Shown piece after piece: positions 4,366 through 5,624 of a DNA stretch of 5,624 nucleotides. The translations under genes and the position numbers were made by a program. The notes under the pieces are model-generated. The model saw only the letters and a list, made by a program, of their open reading frames with translations. It made no database searches and was not told the DNA's origin. Positions within the stretch are counted from its first letter, which is position 1. Each line of letters opens with the position of its first letter. The stretch is from an uncultured Alistipes sp. (lineage in GTDB: Bacteria; Bacteroidota; Bacteroidia; Bacteroidales; Rikenellaceae), in the NCBI GenBank assembly GCA_934754975.1, contig CAKVKI010000177.1:1-5624 (forward strand), written 5' to 3'.

Positions 4366-5624
4366 TTATCTCTTCTTTCGTTCTGTCTTTAACTATCTTA
4401 TCTTTTGCATCATGCGCACGCCGTCGTGCGTTTTTGCCTTTGGCTTTTTCTAACTCCTTAGCCTTGTATTTAGCGTATTCTTCAGATGCAGGTTGATTTT
4501 TACGCATCTCCTTTCCTTGCTTGCGCGCCGCTTTCTTGCGATTAATCTTCTCATTGGATTTTTCACCATAATTATAGCCATTCGATTTATTTACAGCGGC
4601 ATTTGCCATTATCACAGTACCGCCCGCAGCGATGAGTTTACCTCCGGCAACGGTAATTCCTCCGGTTGCCGCCATAGCGGCGCCTTCCGGCGCCCCGACC
4701 ACCGTTAATGCTGTCGTTCCCCCGGCTAAAGTCAGTGCCATGCCGCTCCCGACGCCCAGTTCACCGCCTATAAGCATTCCTGCTCCCGTGACTACCGCTG
4801 CATTATCTACAGCTTCCAATGTGTCGTTATAATCCGACGGATCGTTGGGTGTGTAGGCATTACGCCAGTTTGTCGTACCAGGAACAACATTAGTCATTAC
4901 ACCAATGACTCCTCCCATAAGTTTATCTACCCAATCAGCACCATCGGCATCAGCGTAACGCAACGGATTATTGTCACACAAAGTATAAGGACTGAGGGCA
5001 TAATATTTTTCAGCTTTCGGATCAGTATTAAACCACCTCCCGATTCTGGAATCGAACATACGGGCTCCGTAATCGAGATACGGCAAATCCCCGACGGCCT
5101 GCTGTTCTTTGCCGTTATATTTATAGCGATTGCCGGACAATACACAGTCCGGATTCGAGTGTCTCAATCCCAAAGGATAATAATCGTTCTGCTCGACCGG
5201 AGTTCCGGAACCGTTTATTACAACCCGCACGCTTCCCAGATGATCCGTAATAAAATAATTGGGTTCATAATTCGTCATCTCTCCTGAAATGGACACCATA
5301 ATCCGTCCGCCACCGAAAGCCACGCTCTCAAGGGTTTTCACACCGTCCCGTATCCTGTATACTAAAGAACCTATGTAGTCCAATCCGTCACTGCCGCTGC
5401 CGTCCCGGACTCCGATTTTCGTTCCGTCGGCGAGGTAAGTGTACTGCGCGAGCAGATTGTCGTCCTGACTACGGACTTCGCTGATCAAATTTAGGTAATT
5501 ATAAGTTAATTTCAAAGAGTTCAGTCCATCGCGGGTCATATTTCCGTTTGCATCGTATTCATATACATATTCCGTCGAGCCGTTGCAAAGAGCGGCAAGG
5601 TGATTTCCCGAATAGGAATAGGTA
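4346..5624 (-). CDS. Rhs/YD-repeat polymorphic toxin, 3' part, with unassigned basic C-terminal tip
   Basis: The frame is open to the right edge; 425 residues are visible and the true start lies outside, so the Met at 5539 is internal, in the YD repeat YEYDANGNMTRDGL. The Rhs core follows (fragment residues about 100-228): ITDHLGSVRVV, YYPLGLRHS, RYKYNGKEQQ, LDYGARMFDSRIGRWFNTDP, AEKYYALSPYTLCDNNPLRY and DADG. Residues about 272-346 are a Gly/Ala-rich hydrophobic stretch. The last 79 residues (347-425) are very basic (25 Lys/Arg) and end with NARRRAHDAKDK and RTKEEINEDYGK. The core forms a shell around the toxin in known Rhs proteins; the variable tip is the effector. I recognise no catalytic family in the tip, which may be a nucleic-acid-targeting toxin given its charge, but that is speculation. 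The ankyrin gene overlapping its 3' end is the expected immunity partner. The delivery system is not in the window. Confidence 0.9.
   Translation of the reverse strand, partial: TYSYSGNHLAALCNGSTEYVYEYDANGNMTRDGLNSLKLTYNYLNLISEVRSQDDNLLAQYTYLADGTKIGVRDGSGSDGLDYIGSLVYRIRDGVKTLESVAFGGGRIMVSISGEMTNYEPNYFITDHLGSVRVVINGSGTPVEQNDYYPLGLRHSNPDCVLSGNRYKYNGKEQQAVGDLPYLDYGARMFDSRIGRWFNTDPKAEKYYALSPYTLCDNNPLRYADADGADWVDKLMGGVIGVMTNVVPGTTNWRNAYTPNDPSDYNDTLEAVDNAAVVTGAGMLIGGELGVGSGMALTLAGGTTALTVVGAPEGAAMAATGGITVAGGKLIAAGGTVIMANAAVNKSNGYNYGEKSNEKINRKKAARKQGKEMRKNQPASEEYAKYKAKELEKAKGKNARRRAHDAKDKIVKDRTKEEINEDYGK

Noticed and set aside
4126..4832. Several short plus-strand frames opposite the ankyrin and Rhs genes
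   Set aside because: They mirror repeat-containing genes; the Pro/Ala/Val-rich one (4632-4832) is just the complement of the Gly/Ala-rich linker.

Overview
The window looks like chromosome from a Bacteroidota gut bacterium, most likely an Alistipes-like member of Rikenellaceae. The basis is the GC-rich core genes, a near-perfect Bacteroidota promoter (TTGC, about 20 nt, TATCTTTG) before a tRNA gene, weak or absent Shine-Dalgarno sequences, exported proteins typical of the phylum, and a YD-repeat protein with the Bacteroidota style of Rhs core. The genus is inference; the phylum is well supported.

The left part (1 to about 3000) is GC-rich housekeeping sequence. It opens inside the 3' part of a 2-oxoacid:ferredoxin oxidoreductase beta subunit (korB type, plus strand), which ends at a strong terminator that can work in both directions. 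On the minus strand, a two-gene unit encodes an exported thioredoxin-like protein and, 28 bp further on, an exported protein joining a class C beta-lactamase/PBP-like fold to a DUF302 domain. In the latter, the catalytic Ser-x-x-Lys and Tyr-x-Asn positions appear to be lost, so it is probably a pseudoenzyme.

The middle (about 2970 to 3730) holds a complete tRNA-Ala(GGC) with its own promoter and terminator, and then about 560 bp with no convincing gene. That stretch is AT-rich and dense in inverted repeats, including a hairpin with a perfect 17-bp stem. It also has an 11-bp tandem repeat, a second copy of the last eight bases of the tRNA, and a short reading frame that faintly resembles the N-terminus of a Bacteroidota tyrosine recombinase. 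Composition changes sharply just after the tRNA, so this looks like the edge of an accessory insertion at a tRNA site.

The right part (3733 to the end) is a minus-strand polymorphic toxin locus. The 3' part of an Rhs/YD-repeat protein carries the canonical core, a long Gly/Ala-rich hydrophobic segment and a very basic C-terminal tip that I cannot assign to a named toxin family. Its last codons overlap by 20 bp the start of an ankyrin-repeat gene, the expected position and kind of protein for the cognate immunity factor. The toxin-immunity pair, together with the structured tRNA-proximal region, is the best candidate here for an undescribed system.
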